NCBI RefSeq assembly: GCF_002807055.1
Contig: NZ_NIXN01000002.1
Coordinates: 124,001 to 188,000, forward strand
Length of the DNA: 64,000 bases
Reading direction: 5' to 3'
From: Confluentibacter citreus
GTDB taxonomy: Bacteria > Bacteroidota > Bacteroidia > Flavobacteriales > Flavobacteriaceae
Shown: in pieces, positions 53,760-63,373 of the stretch
Numbering within the stretch: the stretch's first letter is position 1
Layout: each line of letters begins with the position of its first letter
Notes under the pieces: generated by a model
The model's input: only the letters and a program-made list of their open reading frames with translations
What the model was told of the DNA's origin: nothing
The model's database searches: none
Position numbers and translations under genes: made by a program

Positions 53760-55271
53760 ATGAAAATTAAGAAAATTAAATTAGAGAATTTTAGAGGATA
53801 CACGAGTGAAACCATAATTGAATTAGGAAATCTGAGTGTCTTTGTTGGAAAAAATGATGTTGGAAAATCTTCAATTTTAGAAGCTTTAGACATATTCTTT
53901 AATGAAAACAAAGGTGTTATTAAAATTGACAAAGATGACATAAATAAACAATGTTTTAAAAATGGAAATTCTGAAATAAAAATCAGTGTCGTTTTTGAAG
54001 AACTTCCTGACACACTAACAATTGACGCTACTAATCCAACTACTCTTGCAGATGAATACCTACTTCAAACAGATGGAACTCTTGAAATCGTAAAATACTA
54101 CCCCAATGCAGGGAAAGAAAAAGTATTCATTAAAGCAAACCATCCAACTAATCCAAATTGTTCTGAATTGTTATTAAAAAAGAATGCTGACCTAAAAAAG
54201 TTGCTTACAGAAGAAATTGAATGTGCTGATAAAACTAAAAATGCTGTAATTAGAAAATCTATTTGGAATCATTTTTCAGCTGATTTACAACTCCAAGAAA
54301 TAGAAATCGAACTAGCAAAGTTAGATGCTAAAAATACTTGGGAACAGTTAAAGAATTACATGCCATTATATTCTCTTTTTCAATCTGATAGAAAAAATAG
54401 TGATGGAGATAATGAAGTTCAGAATCCAATGAAATTAGCAGTCCAAGAAATTCTAAAAGACAATGAACTTAAAGCAAGTTTAGATAAGGTAGCGAAAGAA
54501 GTTGAGAAGAAGTTAAATGAAGTTGCAACAAAGACTTTAGAAAAGCTTAATGAAATGAATCCAGAAATAGCGGAAAGTTTAACACCTATTATTCCAAGCC
54601 CTGATAGTTTAAAATGGATTGATGTCTTTAAAAGTGTTTCTATAGCTTGTGATGAAGATATTCCAATTAATAAAAGAGGAAGTGGTGTTAAACGATTAAT
54701 ACTATTAAATTTCTTCAGAGCGGAAGCTGAAAGAAGAAAAACAGCAGAAAATATTCCAAGCATTATTTATGGCATTGAAGAACCCGAAACTTCTCAACAT
54801 CCAAGTCATCAAAGGAAACTAATAGCCGCCTTTATTGAATTATCTAATGCACCTAATACACAAGTAATTATGACAACGCATAGTCCTGCAATTGTAAAAT
54901 TATTGGATTTTGAACATCTTCAGCTTGTAAAAAACGGAAATGGTAAAGAAGTAATAAATGTGGAAAAAGGAAATCTTCCTTATCCATCTTTAAATGAAGT
55001 AAATTATTTAGCCTTTGGAGAATCAAATGATGAGTATCATAATGAACTTTATGGCTACATAGAAAGTGAACAAACTTTGGCCGATTATAAAATTGGAAAA
55101 TCAACTATGATATATAAAAGACAAAGGAGTGGAAATATAATTGAAGAACAAAAAATACTTAGTGAATATATACGACATCAAATTCATCATCCTGAGAATG
55201 TTGAAAATGTTCGATTTACAAATGAGCAATTACAGGAATCAATTGAAGAAATGCGACAATTTATACTTTGA
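53760..55271 (+). CDS. OLD/AAA_15-type ATPase with C-terminal HEPN-like motif
   Basis: A 503-residue SMC-like ATPase. The Walker A is VGKNDVGKSS (residues 29-38); a coiled-coil-rich insert spans about 130-290; Walker B with EEPE is at 340-343 and the H-loop TTHSP near 372-376. There is no TOPRIM or nuclease domain of the usual OLD type. The last 40 residues hold IRHQIHHPEN: R472-H-x3-H477 fits the RHxxxH pattern of HEPN RNases. Related ATPases act in phage defence (for example RloC and PrrC pair an ATPase with HEPN). It is next to repeats and core genes, as in an accessory island. No partner gene is adjacent. Confidence 0.75.
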   Translation: MKIKKIKLENFRGYTSETIIELGNLSVFVGKNDVGKSSILEALDIFFNENKGVIKIDKDDINKQCFKNGNSEIKISVVFEELPDTLTIDATNPTTLADEYLLQTDGTLEIVKYYPNAGKEKVFIKANHPTNPNCSELLLKKNADLKKLLTEEIECADKTKNAVIRKSIWNHFSADLQLQEIEIELAKLDAKNTWEQLKNYMPLYSLFQSDRKNSDGDNEVQNPMKLAVQEILKDNELKASLDKVAKEVEKKLNEVATKTLEKLNEMNPEIAESLTPIIPSPDSLKWIDVFKSVSIACDEDIPINKRGSGVKRLILLNFFRAEAERRKTAENIPSIIYGIEEPETSQHPSHQRKLIAAFIELSNAPNTQVIMTTHSPAIVKLLDFEHLQLVKNGNGKEVINVEKGNLPYPSLNEVNYLAFGESNDEYHNELYGYIESEQTLADYKIGKSTMIYKRQRSGNIIEEQKILSEYIRHQIHHPENVENVRFTNEQLQESIEEMRQFIL

Positions 55272-55362
55272 GCTATGCTTAATAAGAATATAAGCTATAT
55301 TCAAGACTAATAATCTATATTAAAATTTATCAATTCAAATCTATGCCCATAAAAACTACAAC

Positions 55363-56673
55363 CTACTCCAACCTCTCAATCCTAGCACCAATAGCACGTA
55401 AACGTTCATCGATATTTTCGTAACCTCTATCAATCTGCTCGATATTTTGTATGATTGATGTGCCTTTGGCGGACAAAGCTGCAATCAATAACGACACACC
55501 AGCACGAATATCGGGCGAGGTCATGGTCATCGCTTTTAAAGTCGATTTAAAATCGTGTCCAATCACAGTGGCTCTATGCGGGTCACACAAAATAATTTTG
55601 GCACCCATATCAATCAATTTATCCACGAAGAACAAACGGCTCTCAAACATTTTTTGGTGAATAAGCACACTACCTCTAGCTTGTGTCGCCACAACCAAAA
55701 TAATACTCAATAAATCAGGGGTAAATCCTGGCCAAGGGGCATCGGCAATGGTTAAAATAGAACCATCAATAAAACTTTGTATTTCGTAGCCATCGGTATG
55801 CGCTGGAATATGAATATCGTCACCACGTCTTTCAACGGTGATGCCTAACTTTCTAAACACGGTTGGAATGATACCTAAATCGTCCCATGACACATTGGTA
55901 ATAGTCAGTTCACTTTTGGTCATCGCCGCCAAACCAATCCAGCTACCAATTTCAATCATATCGGGCAACATGGTATGATGCGTCCCAGTTAATTTTTCAA
56001 CACCATCAATAATCAACATATTAGAACCTACACCGCTAATTTGTGCGCCCATACGGTTAAGCATTTTGCATAATTGCTGTAAATACGGTTCGCAAGCAGC
56101 GTTATAAATGGTGGTTCTGCCTTCGGCAAGCACAGCAGCCATCACAATATTGGCTGTTCCTGTTACTGAAGCTTCTTCAAGGAGCATGTACGCACCTTTT
56201 AATCTATCGGCTTCAACACCGTAAAATTGGTCTTCTTTATTATATCTAAACTTGGCTCCTAAATTAATAAGGCCTTCAAAATGGGTATCTAAACGACGGC
56301 GACCGATTTTATCACCGCCCGGTTTCGGAATGTAACCTTTACCGAATCTGGCAAGCATCGGGCCGACAATCATAATGGAACCACGTAATCCACGGCCATC
56401 TTCTTTAAATTCGTCGGATTCCAAAAACTTTAAATTAACGTCATCCGCTTGAAACGTATACGTTCCTTTGCTGATTTTTTCAACTTTAACGCCCAGCTTT
56501 TTAAGTAGGCTTATCAGTTTATTGACATCAACAATATCTGGAATGTTATTAATGGTGACAAGGTCTGGAGTAAGAAGTACGGCACATAAAATTTGTAACG
56601 CTTCATTTTTGGCTCCTTGAGGCTGAATGCTTCCTTTTAGTTGGTGGCCTCCTTCAATTTTAAATGTTCCCAT
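55363..56673 (-). CDS. murA: UDP-N-acetylglucosamine 1-carboxyvinyltransferase
   Basis: First committed step of peptidoglycan synthesis: transfers enolpyruvate from PEP to UDP-GlcNAc. The 436-residue protein shows the two-domain inside-out barrel and NEALQILCA near residue 23-31. Residue 121 is Asp in IPKPGGDKIGRRRLD where fosfomycin-sensitive MurA has the Cys that is alkylated (Cys115 in E. coli). So intrinsic fosfomycin resistance is expected. It ends the operon DUF493-DUF4290-murA; the DUF4290 stop is 10 bp away. Confidence 0.96.
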   Translation of the reverse strand: MGTFKIEGGHQLKGSIQPQGAKNEALQILCAVLLTPDLVTINNIPDIVDVNKLISLLKKLGVKVEKISKGTYTFQADDVNLKFLESDEFKEDGRGLRGSIMIVGPMLARFGKGYIPKPGGDKIGRRRLDTHFEGLINLGAKFRYNKEDQFYGVEADRLKGAYMLLEEASVTGTANIVMAAVLAEGRTTIYNAACEPYLQQLCKMLNRMGAQISGVGSNMLIIDGVEKLTGTHHTMLPDMIEIGSWIGLAAMTKSELTITNVSWDDLGIIPTVFRKLGITVERRGDDIHIPAHTDGYEIQSFIDGSILTIADAPWPGFTPDLLSIILVVATQARGSVLIHQKMFESRLFFVDKLIDMGAKIILCDPHRATVIGHDFKSTLKAMTMTSPDIRAGVSLLIAALSAKGTSIIQNIEQIDRGYENIDERLRAIGARIERLE

Positions 56674-56682
56674 AGGTGGTGG

Positions 56683-57345
56683 TTAGTAACGTTTTCTTGG
56701 GCGATTGCTTAAATTACTCTTTTTATGATGGCCTCCTTTTTTGTTGTTATTGGTGGTGGCAAATTTGGTTTTACTACGCATTAAACTGGTGGCATCGGAC
56801 AAATCTTCTTCGGAATTCTGTAAATTTATTTTTCCGCCAGAAAGCTCGTATAAATGACCATAAATCACATCATCTTCCACGGTGTCTTTATTCCAATTCA
56901 AGAAACACTTTTTCATGTGGTTGGCAATGGTAAAAATGAGCGCTTCCTTAAGGTCGCCGTCGTCCCAAGTATTGGCAACGTCTATCATCGTTTTAATATT
57001 GTTTCCGTAAAAACGATATTTAGGAAAGTTTTGTGGATATTTTAACGGATCAGGACGTTCTGCCAATAATTCCCGTGATGGTTTTGGATATGGAGAATCG
57101 ACATCCAATTCAAAATCGGCCATAATAAACAGCTGATCCCAAAGTTTATGTTGGAAATCGGGGACATCGCGTAAATGTGGTTGCATGTTTCCCATAACTG
57201 CAATAATGGCTTTTGCCACTTTATCGCGTTCTTCTTTGGTCTCACGGGTTTTAGCGTAATGAATCATTTTCTGCATATGGCGACCATATTCTGGAATGAT
57301 TAAATGTTCACGCTCGGTATTGTATTCTAAATCGTCTATCGTCAA
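56683..57345 (-). CDS. DUF4290 protein
   Basis: A 220-residue soluble protein of the DUF4290 family, restricted to Bacteroidota. The core includes TIDDLEYNTEREHLIIPEYG and AKTRETKEERDKVAKAII. The tail from about residue 195 is Asn/Lys/His-rich and disordered (NNNKKGGHHKKSNLSNRPRK). It sits with murA and DUF493. Function unknown; the constant murA link suggests envelope growth. Confidence 0.9.
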   Translation of the reverse strand: MTIDDLEYNTEREHLIIPEYGRHMQKMIHYAKTRETKEERDKVAKAIIAVMGNMQPHLRDVPDFQHKLWDQLFIMADFELDVDSPYPKPSRELLAERPDPLKYPQNFPKYRFYGNNIKTMIDVANTWDDGDLKEALIFTIANHMKKCFLNWNKDTVEDDVIYGHLYELSGGKINLQNSEEDLSDATSLMRSKTKFATTNNNKKGGHHKKSNLSNRPRKRY

Positions 57346-57415
57346 AATTAAAGTGTGTGTAGAGTTAAATGTTTCTGCATGTAGTCGTTATGCATGCGCA
57401 AAATACAAAAAAAAA

Positions 57416-57709
57416 TTAAAGACTTATGACGCCTTCCACTTTTTCTGCAACTTCCAAGTATTTTTCTATGACAGCATCCGGATTTCTCATTAAAATATTA
57501 ATGGAAACACTGGTGTACTTGCCGTTTTTAGATTCAGTCGTATTGATAACGGCGCCCATATTATCGAAAATAGCTTCTAAAACGGCTATTTTATGCACAT
57601 CTGTGGGGATAATGAATTTGTATAGATATTCTGCTGGCCAATTGGCGCTTTGTCGTAATTGCTCTCTTAATTTATTGTAAAATTCATCCGAATTTTGCGG
57701 TGTACTCAT
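57416..57709 (-). CDS. DUF493 family protein (YbeD-like)
   Basis: A 97-residue ACT-like alpha/beta protein of DUF493. The pattern YLYKFIIPTDVHKIAVLEAIF and TSVSINILMRNPDAVIEKYLEV are typical. Homologues in E. coli neighbour lipoate genes but have no proven role here. It heads the minus-strand operon with DUF4290 and murA, 70 bp from DUF4290. Confidence 0.9.
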   Translation of the reverse strand: MSTPQNSDEFYNKLREQLRQSANWPAEYLYKFIIPTDVHKIAVLEAIFDNMGAVINTTESKNGKYTSVSINILMRNPDAVIEKYLEVAEKVEGVISL

Positions 57710-57842
57710 AATATAATTCTAAGCTACAAATATACAGTTTCCATTTAATTTATAGAGGCAGCCATAGGATTTGATATAATTTTAATTCGAAATTGGTAGT
57801 CTTCATTTTAATTCCGATTTTTACAGCTAAAATCTTACCCAT

Positions 57843-58385
57843 TTGAATACGAAAAGAATTGTTATTACAGGTGGCCCTGGTACAGGAAAATCATCTATTA
57901 TAAACGACTTGATGCAACGCGGTTTTACCTGTCTTGAAGAAATTTCTAGGGATATTATATTGGAAGCCCAAAAACAAGGCATTGAACAATTGTTTTTAAC
58001 GAATCCGTTGCTATTTAGCGAACGTCTTTTAGATGGACGAAAACAACAATATGCAGATGCCCTGAATGAAACGGCTAATCCTGTTTTTTTTGACAGAGGT
58101 GTGCCTGATATTGTTGCTTACATGGATTTTAAAAGGGAAGATTATCCAAACCATTTTACAGACGCTTGTAAAGATTGTGTATACGATTATGTGTTTATTT
58201 TAAAACCTTGGCAAGATATTTATACCAGTGATAATGAACGTTACGAGGATTTCGGACAAGCCATGCAAATCCATGAACATTTATTGAATACCTATCAAAA
58301 ATACGATTACAAGTTGTTGGATGTGCCTTTTGATACCGTTGAAAACAGAACCAATTATATTTTAAAAACCCTAAACATCATATAG
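57843..58385 (+). CDS. AAA_28-type P-loop ATPase
   Basis: A 180-residue nucleotide kinase-like protein. The P-loop is GGPGTGKSS (residues 10-18) and FFDRGVPDIVAYMDF follows the second strand. It resembles the NadR C-terminal ribosylnicotinamide kinase class, but I cannot assign substrate. The start is TTG at 57843, as no ATG is available before the P-loop. Its stop overlaps the RecQ start by one base, so coupling is likely. The divergent gap 57710-57842 must contain its promoter. Confidence 0.85.
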   Translation: MNTKRIVITGGPGTGKSSIINDLMQRGFTCLEEISRDIILEAQKQGIEQLFLTNPLLFSERLLDGRKQQYADALNETANPVFFDRGVPDIVAYMDFKREDYPNHFTDACKDCVYDYVFILKPWQDIYTSDNERYEDFGQAMQIHEHLLNTYQKYDYKLLDVPFDTVENRTNYILKTLNII

Positions 58386-60289
58386 TGGACCATCCTGTAA
58401 ACATATTAGAACGCTACTGGAAGTTTACAGAATTCAGGCCTTTTCAAGAAGAAGCCATCAATGCCGTATTGAAAGGTGAAGATACGTTTGTATTATTACC
58501 CACAGGTGGCGGAAAATCACTATGTTTTCAAGTACCTGCGTTGATTAAAGAGGGTATTTGTATTGTTATTTCGCCCTTAATTGCCTTGATGAAAGAGCAA
58601 GTACAAACCTTACAAGATAAAGGCATTAAAGCGATGGCGTTGACTAGCGGCATTAGTTATGCGCAATTAGACACACTCTTGGATAATTGCATTTACGGAA
58701 ATTATAAATTCTTGTACCTCTCTCCCGAAAGGTTACAACAAGAATTGGTGCAAGAACGTATCAAGCAAATGAACGTGAGTTTGATTGCAGTGGATGAAGC
58801 GCATTGTATTTCGCAATGGGGAAACGATTTTAGACCAGCATATAAAAATATTGCCTTATTACGGCAGATTCAGCCAACCGTGAATATGATTGCGTTGACG
58901 GCATCGGCAACACCGAATGTGGTTGAGGATATTATTAAGGAGCTTGATTTCATCAATCCGAAAGTCTTTAAACAATCGTTTTACAGACCCAATTTGGCTT
59001 ACATGGTATGTCATGAAGATGATAAATATTATCGGATTGAAACCATTTTAAAGAAATATAAATCGCCTTCCATTATTTATGTCAGGAATCGGAAATTGAC
59101 TTTGGAATTGAGTGGATTTTTGGAATCGAAAGGGATTTTGGCGACGTATTATCATGGCGGACTTTCCAACGCGGAAAAAGACTTGCACATGAATTTATGG
59201 TTGAACGACCAAAAACAAGTCATGGTTGCTACCAATGCGTTCGGGATGGGCATTGATAAACCCGATGTAAAAACGGTCATCCATTTAAATCTGCCTGAAA
59301 GTATGGAAAGCTATTTTCAGGAAGCTGGTAGGGCTGGCAGAAATGGCGAAAAAGCCTTTGCCGTTATTTTAAAGAATAATAGTGATGAAGGCATGGTGAA
59401 AAGTCAGTTTTTAAATGTGCTTCCCACGGTCGATTTCATCAAGCAAGTCTATAGAAAACTGTGTAATTATTTTCAAATCCCTTATGGTGAAGGAGAATAT
59501 TCAACGTTTGATTTCGACTTTAATACGTTTTGTAAAACCTATGATTTTAATAGTGTTCTTTCTTATAATGCGTTGCTGGCATTGGATAGAAATAGCGTCA
59601 TAGGGTTATCCAAACAATTTAAAAATAACATATCGGTTCAATTTATCATAGCCAGTAATGCACTTTTTAGTTATTTGGAAAGGCATCAAAATTTAAATAT
59701 TATTGTGAAATCCATGCTCCGTATTTATGGTGGTATTTTTGACCACGACACTAAAATAAATACGTCCATTGTTTCGGAAAAAGCATCCGTTACCGAACCT
59801 GAATTGATTTCGGCTTTGCTACAATTAGAAAAAGATGGTATTATTAAGCTAAATTTAGCGAAAACAGATGCACAAGTAACGTTTATTGAACCTCGGGAAG
59901 ATGATAAAACCATCAACCGGATTGCTTATATTATCAATCAGCAAAACGAGCTAAAACAGCAACAAGTGAAAGCGATGTTGGATTATGTTGAAAATGATTC
60001 GGTTTGTAAAAGCATGCAGCTACTCGCCTATTTTGGTGAAAAAAAGATAGAACCTTGTGGCATTTGTTCGGTGTGCGCGAATACTAAAAAAGTAAGTCCG
60101 CCACAAGACACCAAAACCATAAAAAACCGTATTATTGAATTACTTGAAACGGGAGACCAGTCGTCTCGGATGATTGAAACTACTTTAGGGATTTCGGATA
60201 AAGACCTAAAACCCGTATTACTCTTAATGTTGGAACATAACATCATATCGATAACAAAAACAAATACTTACAAATTAAGTCATTTATGA
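58385..60289 (+). CDS. recQ: RecQ family ATP-dependent DNA helicase
   Basis: 3'-5' DNA helicase of 634 residues. The Q motif and Walker A are LPTGGGKSLCFQVPA (residues 39-53); DEAH is in VDEAHCISQWGNDFRPAY; motif VI is QEAGRAGRNG. The zinc-binding RecQ-Ct domain has Cys in SVCKSMQLLAYFG and CGICSVC. A winged-helix domain ends the protein; an HRDC domain is absent. It starts with GTG one base inside the upstream gene's stop. Confidence 0.94.
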   Translation: MDHPVNILERYWKFTEFRPFQEEAINAVLKGEDTFVLLPTGGGKSLCFQVPALIKEGICIVISPLIALMKEQVQTLQDKGIKAMALTSGISYAQLDTLLDNCIYGNYKFLYLSPERLQQELVQERIKQMNVSLIAVDEAHCISQWGNDFRPAYKNIALLRQIQPTVNMIALTASATPNVVEDIIKELDFINPKVFKQSFYRPNLAYMVCHEDDKYYRIETILKKYKSPSIIYVRNRKLTLELSGFLESKGILATYYHGGLSNAEKDLHMNLWLNDQKQVMVATNAFGMGIDKPDVKTVIHLNLPESMESYFQEAGRAGRNGEKAFAVILKNNSDEGMVKSQFLNVLPTVDFIKQVYRKLCNYFQIPYGEGEYSTFDFDFNTFCKTYDFNSVLSYNALLALDRNSVIGLSKQFKNNISVQFIIASNALFSYLERHQNLNIIVKSMLRIYGGIFDHDTKINTSIVSEKASVTEPELISALLQLEKDGIIKLNLAKTDAQVTFIEPREDDKTINRIAYIINQQNELKQQQVKAMLDYVENDSVCKSMQLLAYFGEKKIEPCGICSVCANTKKVSPPQDTKTIKNRIIELLETGDQSSRMIETTLGISDKDLKPVLLLMLEHNIISITKTNTYKLSHL

Positions 60290-60376
60290 AATGAGCATTC
60301 CAAAACATTTGTCTTTTTTGGGATTATAATATGCGAATTGCATCTGACAATTAAAAAAACAATAAAATACCAACAG

Positions 60377-61324
60377 ATGAAAAATTTAAGGATTGTATTT
60401 ATGGGCACACCCGATTTCGCCGTGGCTACATTAAAAACCCTAGTTGAAAACAACTATCATGTGGTTGGCGTTATAACGGCTCCAGATAAACCAGCAGGCC
60501 GCGGACAAAAACTGAGTGAAAGTGCCGTAAAACAATATGCAACATTGCAAAATCTAACAATTTTACAACCGACCAATTTAAAAAATGAGGCTTTTTTACA
60601 GGAATTGAAATCCTTAAACGCCAATCTGCAAATTGTAGTCGCTTTTAGAATGTTACCAGAAGCCGTTTGGAAGATGCCCGAATATGGTACTTTTAATTTG
60701 CACGCTTCGTTATTACCAAACTACCGAGGAGCTGCTCCTATTAATTGGGCGATTATTAATGGTGAAACAAAAACAGGGGTTTCTACCTTTTTTATAGACG
60801 ACAAAATTGATACAGGCGATATGATTCTTCAAGAAGAAATACAAATAGATTCCGAAGAAAATGCAGGAAGTTTACATGATAAATTGATGGAGATTGGTAG
60901 CCAATTGGTTTTAAAAACAGTGGTATTAATTGAAAAAGGACAGCCTAAAACCGTTCCGCAAAAAGATCCTGCAAACATAAAAACTGCTTATAAACTGGAC
61001 AGGGATAACTGTAAAATAGATTGGAATGGGTCACTAGACACTATTTACAACCACATTCGTGGATTGAGTCCATATCCCGCCGCTTGGTGCACCTTAATTA
61101 ATGGAACTGATGAACTGGATGTGAAAATTTATAAAGCCGAAAAAGAAATCTCACATCATTCCAAAAGCATAGGGAGTATTGTTTCAACCAAAAATGAATT
61201 AAAAGTAGCTGTTGAAAATGGATACATCATTATTAAAGAGATTAAACTTCCTGGAAAACGCACGATGGACATCAAATCACTTTTAAATGGTTATAAATTT
61301 GAAGAGGATGCCAAAATGCTCTAA
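60377..61324 (+). CDS. fmt: Methionyl-tRNA formyltransferase
   Basis: Formylates initiator Met-tRNA using 10-formyl-THF; 315 residues from the ATG at 60377. The catalytic segment is NLHASLLPNYRGAAPINW, with the Asn, His and downstream Asp of the formyltransferase family. The hinge and OB-like C-terminal domain end near KSLLNGYKFEED. An in-frame TTG at 60338 is less likely since it adds residues MHLTIKKTIK not matching the family. Confidence 0.95.
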   Translation: MKNLRIVFMGTPDFAVATLKTLVENNYHVVGVITAPDKPAGRGQKLSESAVKQYATLQNLTILQPTNLKNEAFLQELKSLNANLQIVVAFRMLPEAVWKMPEYGTFNLHASLLPNYRGAAPINWAIINGETKTGVSTFFIDDKIDTGDMILQEEIQIDSEENAGSLHDKLMEIGSQLVLKTVVLIEKGQPKTVPQKDPANIKTAYKLDRDNCKIDWNGSLDTIYNHIRGLSPYPAAWCTLINGTDELDVKIYKAEKEISHHSKSIGSIVSTKNELKVAVENGYIIIKEIKLPGKRTMDIKSLLNGYKFEEDAKML

Positions 61325-61428
61325 ACCCTTAGTATCATTGATGTTTTCAATTAATCGATGAAATGCCCTACCTTTATTAACAAATGAGTTAAGTTATCAA
61401 CAATAATGCGGATTTCCCACGTTATTAC

Positions 61429-61458
61429 TTGCACGATTGCATAATCCGTATAAATTTG
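61429..61458 (+). promoter_or_regulatory. HU gene promoter
   Basis: TTG (61429-61431), 19 bp, TAAATTTG (61451-61458) fit the Bacteroidota vegetative consensus. The start would be near 61464, giving a leader of about 50 nt before the ATG at 61514. Confidence 0.8.
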
Positions 61459-61513
61459 TAATAGGATTTAACAAAAACGTTTAACCTTTTATTAATAATT
61501 AAACTTTATATTT

Positions 61514-61786
61514 ATGAACAAAACAGATTTAATCGACGGAATGGCAGAAAATGCTGGAATCACTAAAGCAGCTGCAAAAAAAGCTTTAGATTCTTTATTA
61601 ATCGATATCGAAGGTGCTTTACAAAAAGGCAAAAGAGTATCTTTAGTTGGATTTGGATCTTGGTCAGTTTCTAAAAGAGCTGCAAGAGAAGGAAGAAACC
61701 CTCAAACTGGTGCTACTATCAAAATTAAAGCTAAAAACGTTGTTAAGTTTAAAGCTGGTGCAGATTTATCAAACGCTGTAAACTAA
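61514..61786 (+). CDS. hup: HU family DNA-binding protein
   Basis: Histone-like dimeric protein of 90 residues that bends and compacts DNA. The HU pattern MNKTDLIDGMAENAGITKAAAKKALDSL and the arm segment GRNPQTGATIKIKAKNVVKFKAG are clear. It is monocistronic with a strong promoter and its own terminator. High expression is expected. Confidence 0.97.
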   Translation: MNKTDLIDGMAENAGITKAAAKKALDSLLIDIEGALQKGKRVSLVGFGSWSVSKRAAREGRNPQTGATIKIKAKNVVKFKAGADLSNAVN

Positions 61787-61807
61787 TTGTTTACTTATTT
61801 AATATTT

Positions 61808-61839
61808 AAAAAAGCTTTCTAAAATTTAGAAGGCTTTTT
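61808..61839 (+). terminator. HU terminator
   Basis: Imperfect stem AAAAAGCTTTCTAAA/TTTAGAAGGCTTTTT (one bulge-like mismatch) ends with a T-run, 22 bp after the HU stop. Confidence 0.82.
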
Positions 61840-61907
61840 CATTTTAAATACACCCTTTATTGTTTTTTAAATAAATAAATATTAGATTTAATTAAAATTT
61901 CATTGGC

Positions 61908-62468
61908 ATGATAACTATAAAACCTAAAAGAGGTGACTTATTAATAGCCGAACCTACCATTATAGGTGATTCTTCTTTTAATCGTTCCATCATCCTTTTA
62001 GCAGACCATAATGAAGAAGGTTCTATTGGCTTTATACTTAATAAGCCTTTAGAATATACCATTAACGATTTAGTACCTGAAATTGAAGTGCCTTTTAAAG
62101 TTTATAATGGAGGCCCTGTGGAACAAGACAATTTATATTTTATTCATAAAGTTCCAGAATTAATCCCTAATAGTGTTGAAATTTCATTAGGTGTATTTTG
62201 GGGAGGCGATTTTAATAATGTAGCAGAACTTATTGCCAACAATGAAATCAAAGAAACGGATATTCGATTCTTTTTAGGATATTCTGGTTGGGAGGTGAAT
62301 CAATTAGAAAATGAATTGAAAACAAACTCTTGGCTAGTCACCGAAAACATTTACAAAAAAGACATTATTGCCAAGGATTATGAATCTTTTTGGAAAGAAA
62401 AAATGCTTGAATTTGGTGGTGAATACAGTATTTGGTCCAATGCTCCAGAAAATCCGAATTACAATTAA
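61908..62468 (+). CDS. YqgE/AlgH family protein
   Basis: A 186-residue soluble protein with the family's PTIIGDSSFNRSIILLADHNEEGSIGFILNKPL opening and the NGGPVEQDNLYFIHK segment. AlgH/YqgE proteins have an unsettled role, partly linked to alginate and Fe metabolism. It is convergent with the aminotransferase gene, whose stop is 1 bp away. No neighbour gives a clue. Confidence 0.92.
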   Translation: MITIKPKRGDLLIAEPTIIGDSSFNRSIILLADHNEEGSIGFILNKPLEYTINDLVPEIEVPFKVYNGGPVEQDNLYFIHKVPELIPNSVEISLGVFWGGDFNNVAELIANNEIKETDIRFFLGYSGWEVNQLENELKTNSWLVTENIYKKDIIAKDYESFWKEKMLEFGGEYSIWSNAPENPNYN

Positions 62469-62469
62469 T

Positions 62470-63306
62470 TCAACTTATTTTTTCATTTAAGACATTTAAA
62501 AGCAATGTTGACACGTCGTTTTTGAATACTTTTTTCCTGTACTTCGTTATGGGTTGAATGCCTACAATCACATTGGTTATAAATAATTCATCAGCCTGTT
62601 GAAGTTCAAAAGGCGACAGGGACGTTTCTTCTAAAGTATATTCAGGCATACTTTTTATAATCTCCATAAGTTGCTTGCGCAAAATTCCTTTTAAACAGCC
62701 GTCTAAAATAGGTGGGGTTTTTATCGTGCTGCCCTTTACAAGAAATACATTGCCGTTTAAAGCTTCTACAACCTGTTTGTCAGTATTTAAGAGCAAGCAG
62801 TTTTGCAAATTGTTTTCCTTGGCATAGATACTAGCAATGACATTTAAAGCCTTATTGTTTGTTTTTAAAGTAGATAATAAACCAGGGGCTATAAAATAGT
62901 CTTTAAATAAATCCACTTCATACGCATTCTCTTTAATCGAGTAGAATCGATTTTCAAGTTGCTTGGCTGTAATTACAAAACTAATGGTATTGGTATTTGG
63001 CAAATACAATCCACCTTCATTTCTATGAACCAATAATTTAATTCTTGCTGATGTATCTTGTAGTTCATTAGCCTCTAAAGTTTTAAGCATTTGGTCTTCA
63101 AGAAATTCCATAGTAAAGTTCATGGGAATCTCCATACGCATGATACGCATGGAAGCCATCAATCGAAAGTAATGATCTTCCCAAAACAATATGCGACCAT
63201 TAGAAACCTTGATAGTTTCAAAAAGGGCATCACCGTAAGCATAACCTCTATTGTTTATCGATAATATGTTACTGTTTTCTAAAATAGTGCCGTTAAAATT
63301 TGTCAT
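62470..63306 (-). CDS. Aminotransferase class IV protein
   Basis: PLP enzyme of fold type IV, 278 residues, either aminodeoxychorismate lyase (PabC) or branched-chain/D-amino acid type. The PLP Lys lies in KTNNKALNVIASIYAKE (about residues 146-162) and the opening has RGYAYGDALFETIKV as in PabC. No folate genes nearby decide the matter. Its start is 8 bp from the terminator of the next gene. Confidence 0.88.
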   Translation of the reverse strand: MTNFNGTILENSNILSINNRGYAYGDALFETIKVSNGRILFWEDHYFRLMASMRIMRMEIPMNFTMEFLEDQMLKTLEANELQDTSARIKLLVHRNEGGLYLPNTNTISFVITAKQLENRFYSIKENAYEVDLFKDYFIAPGLLSTLKTNNKALNVIASIYAKENNLQNCLLLNTDKQVVEALNGNVFLVKGSTIKTPPILDGCLKGILRKQLMEIIKSMPEYTLEETSLSPFELQQADELFITNVIVGIQPITKYRKKVFKNDVSTLLLNVLNEKIS

Positions 63307-63314
63307 AAAAAATA

Positions 63315-63341
63315 CCCTATTCCTTCGTTTTTGGAATAGGG
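63315..63341 (-). terminator. Hairpin terminator of the START-like gene
   Basis: 9-bp stem CCCTATTCC/GGAATAGGG, followed on the minus strand by TATTTTTTAT. It sits between the START-like gene and the aminotransferase ATG (8 bp), so it may also lower or regulate that gene. Confidence 0.75.
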
Positions 63342-63373
63342 CAAAGATATCATTTATATTGTTTTGGATGGAA

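Noticed and set aside
61479-61504. Third copy of the GTTTAAC operator upstream of HU
   Set aside because: Arms are 7 bp, spacing is 12 bp instead of 14, and it lies after the vegetative promoter; likely chance in AT-rich DNA.
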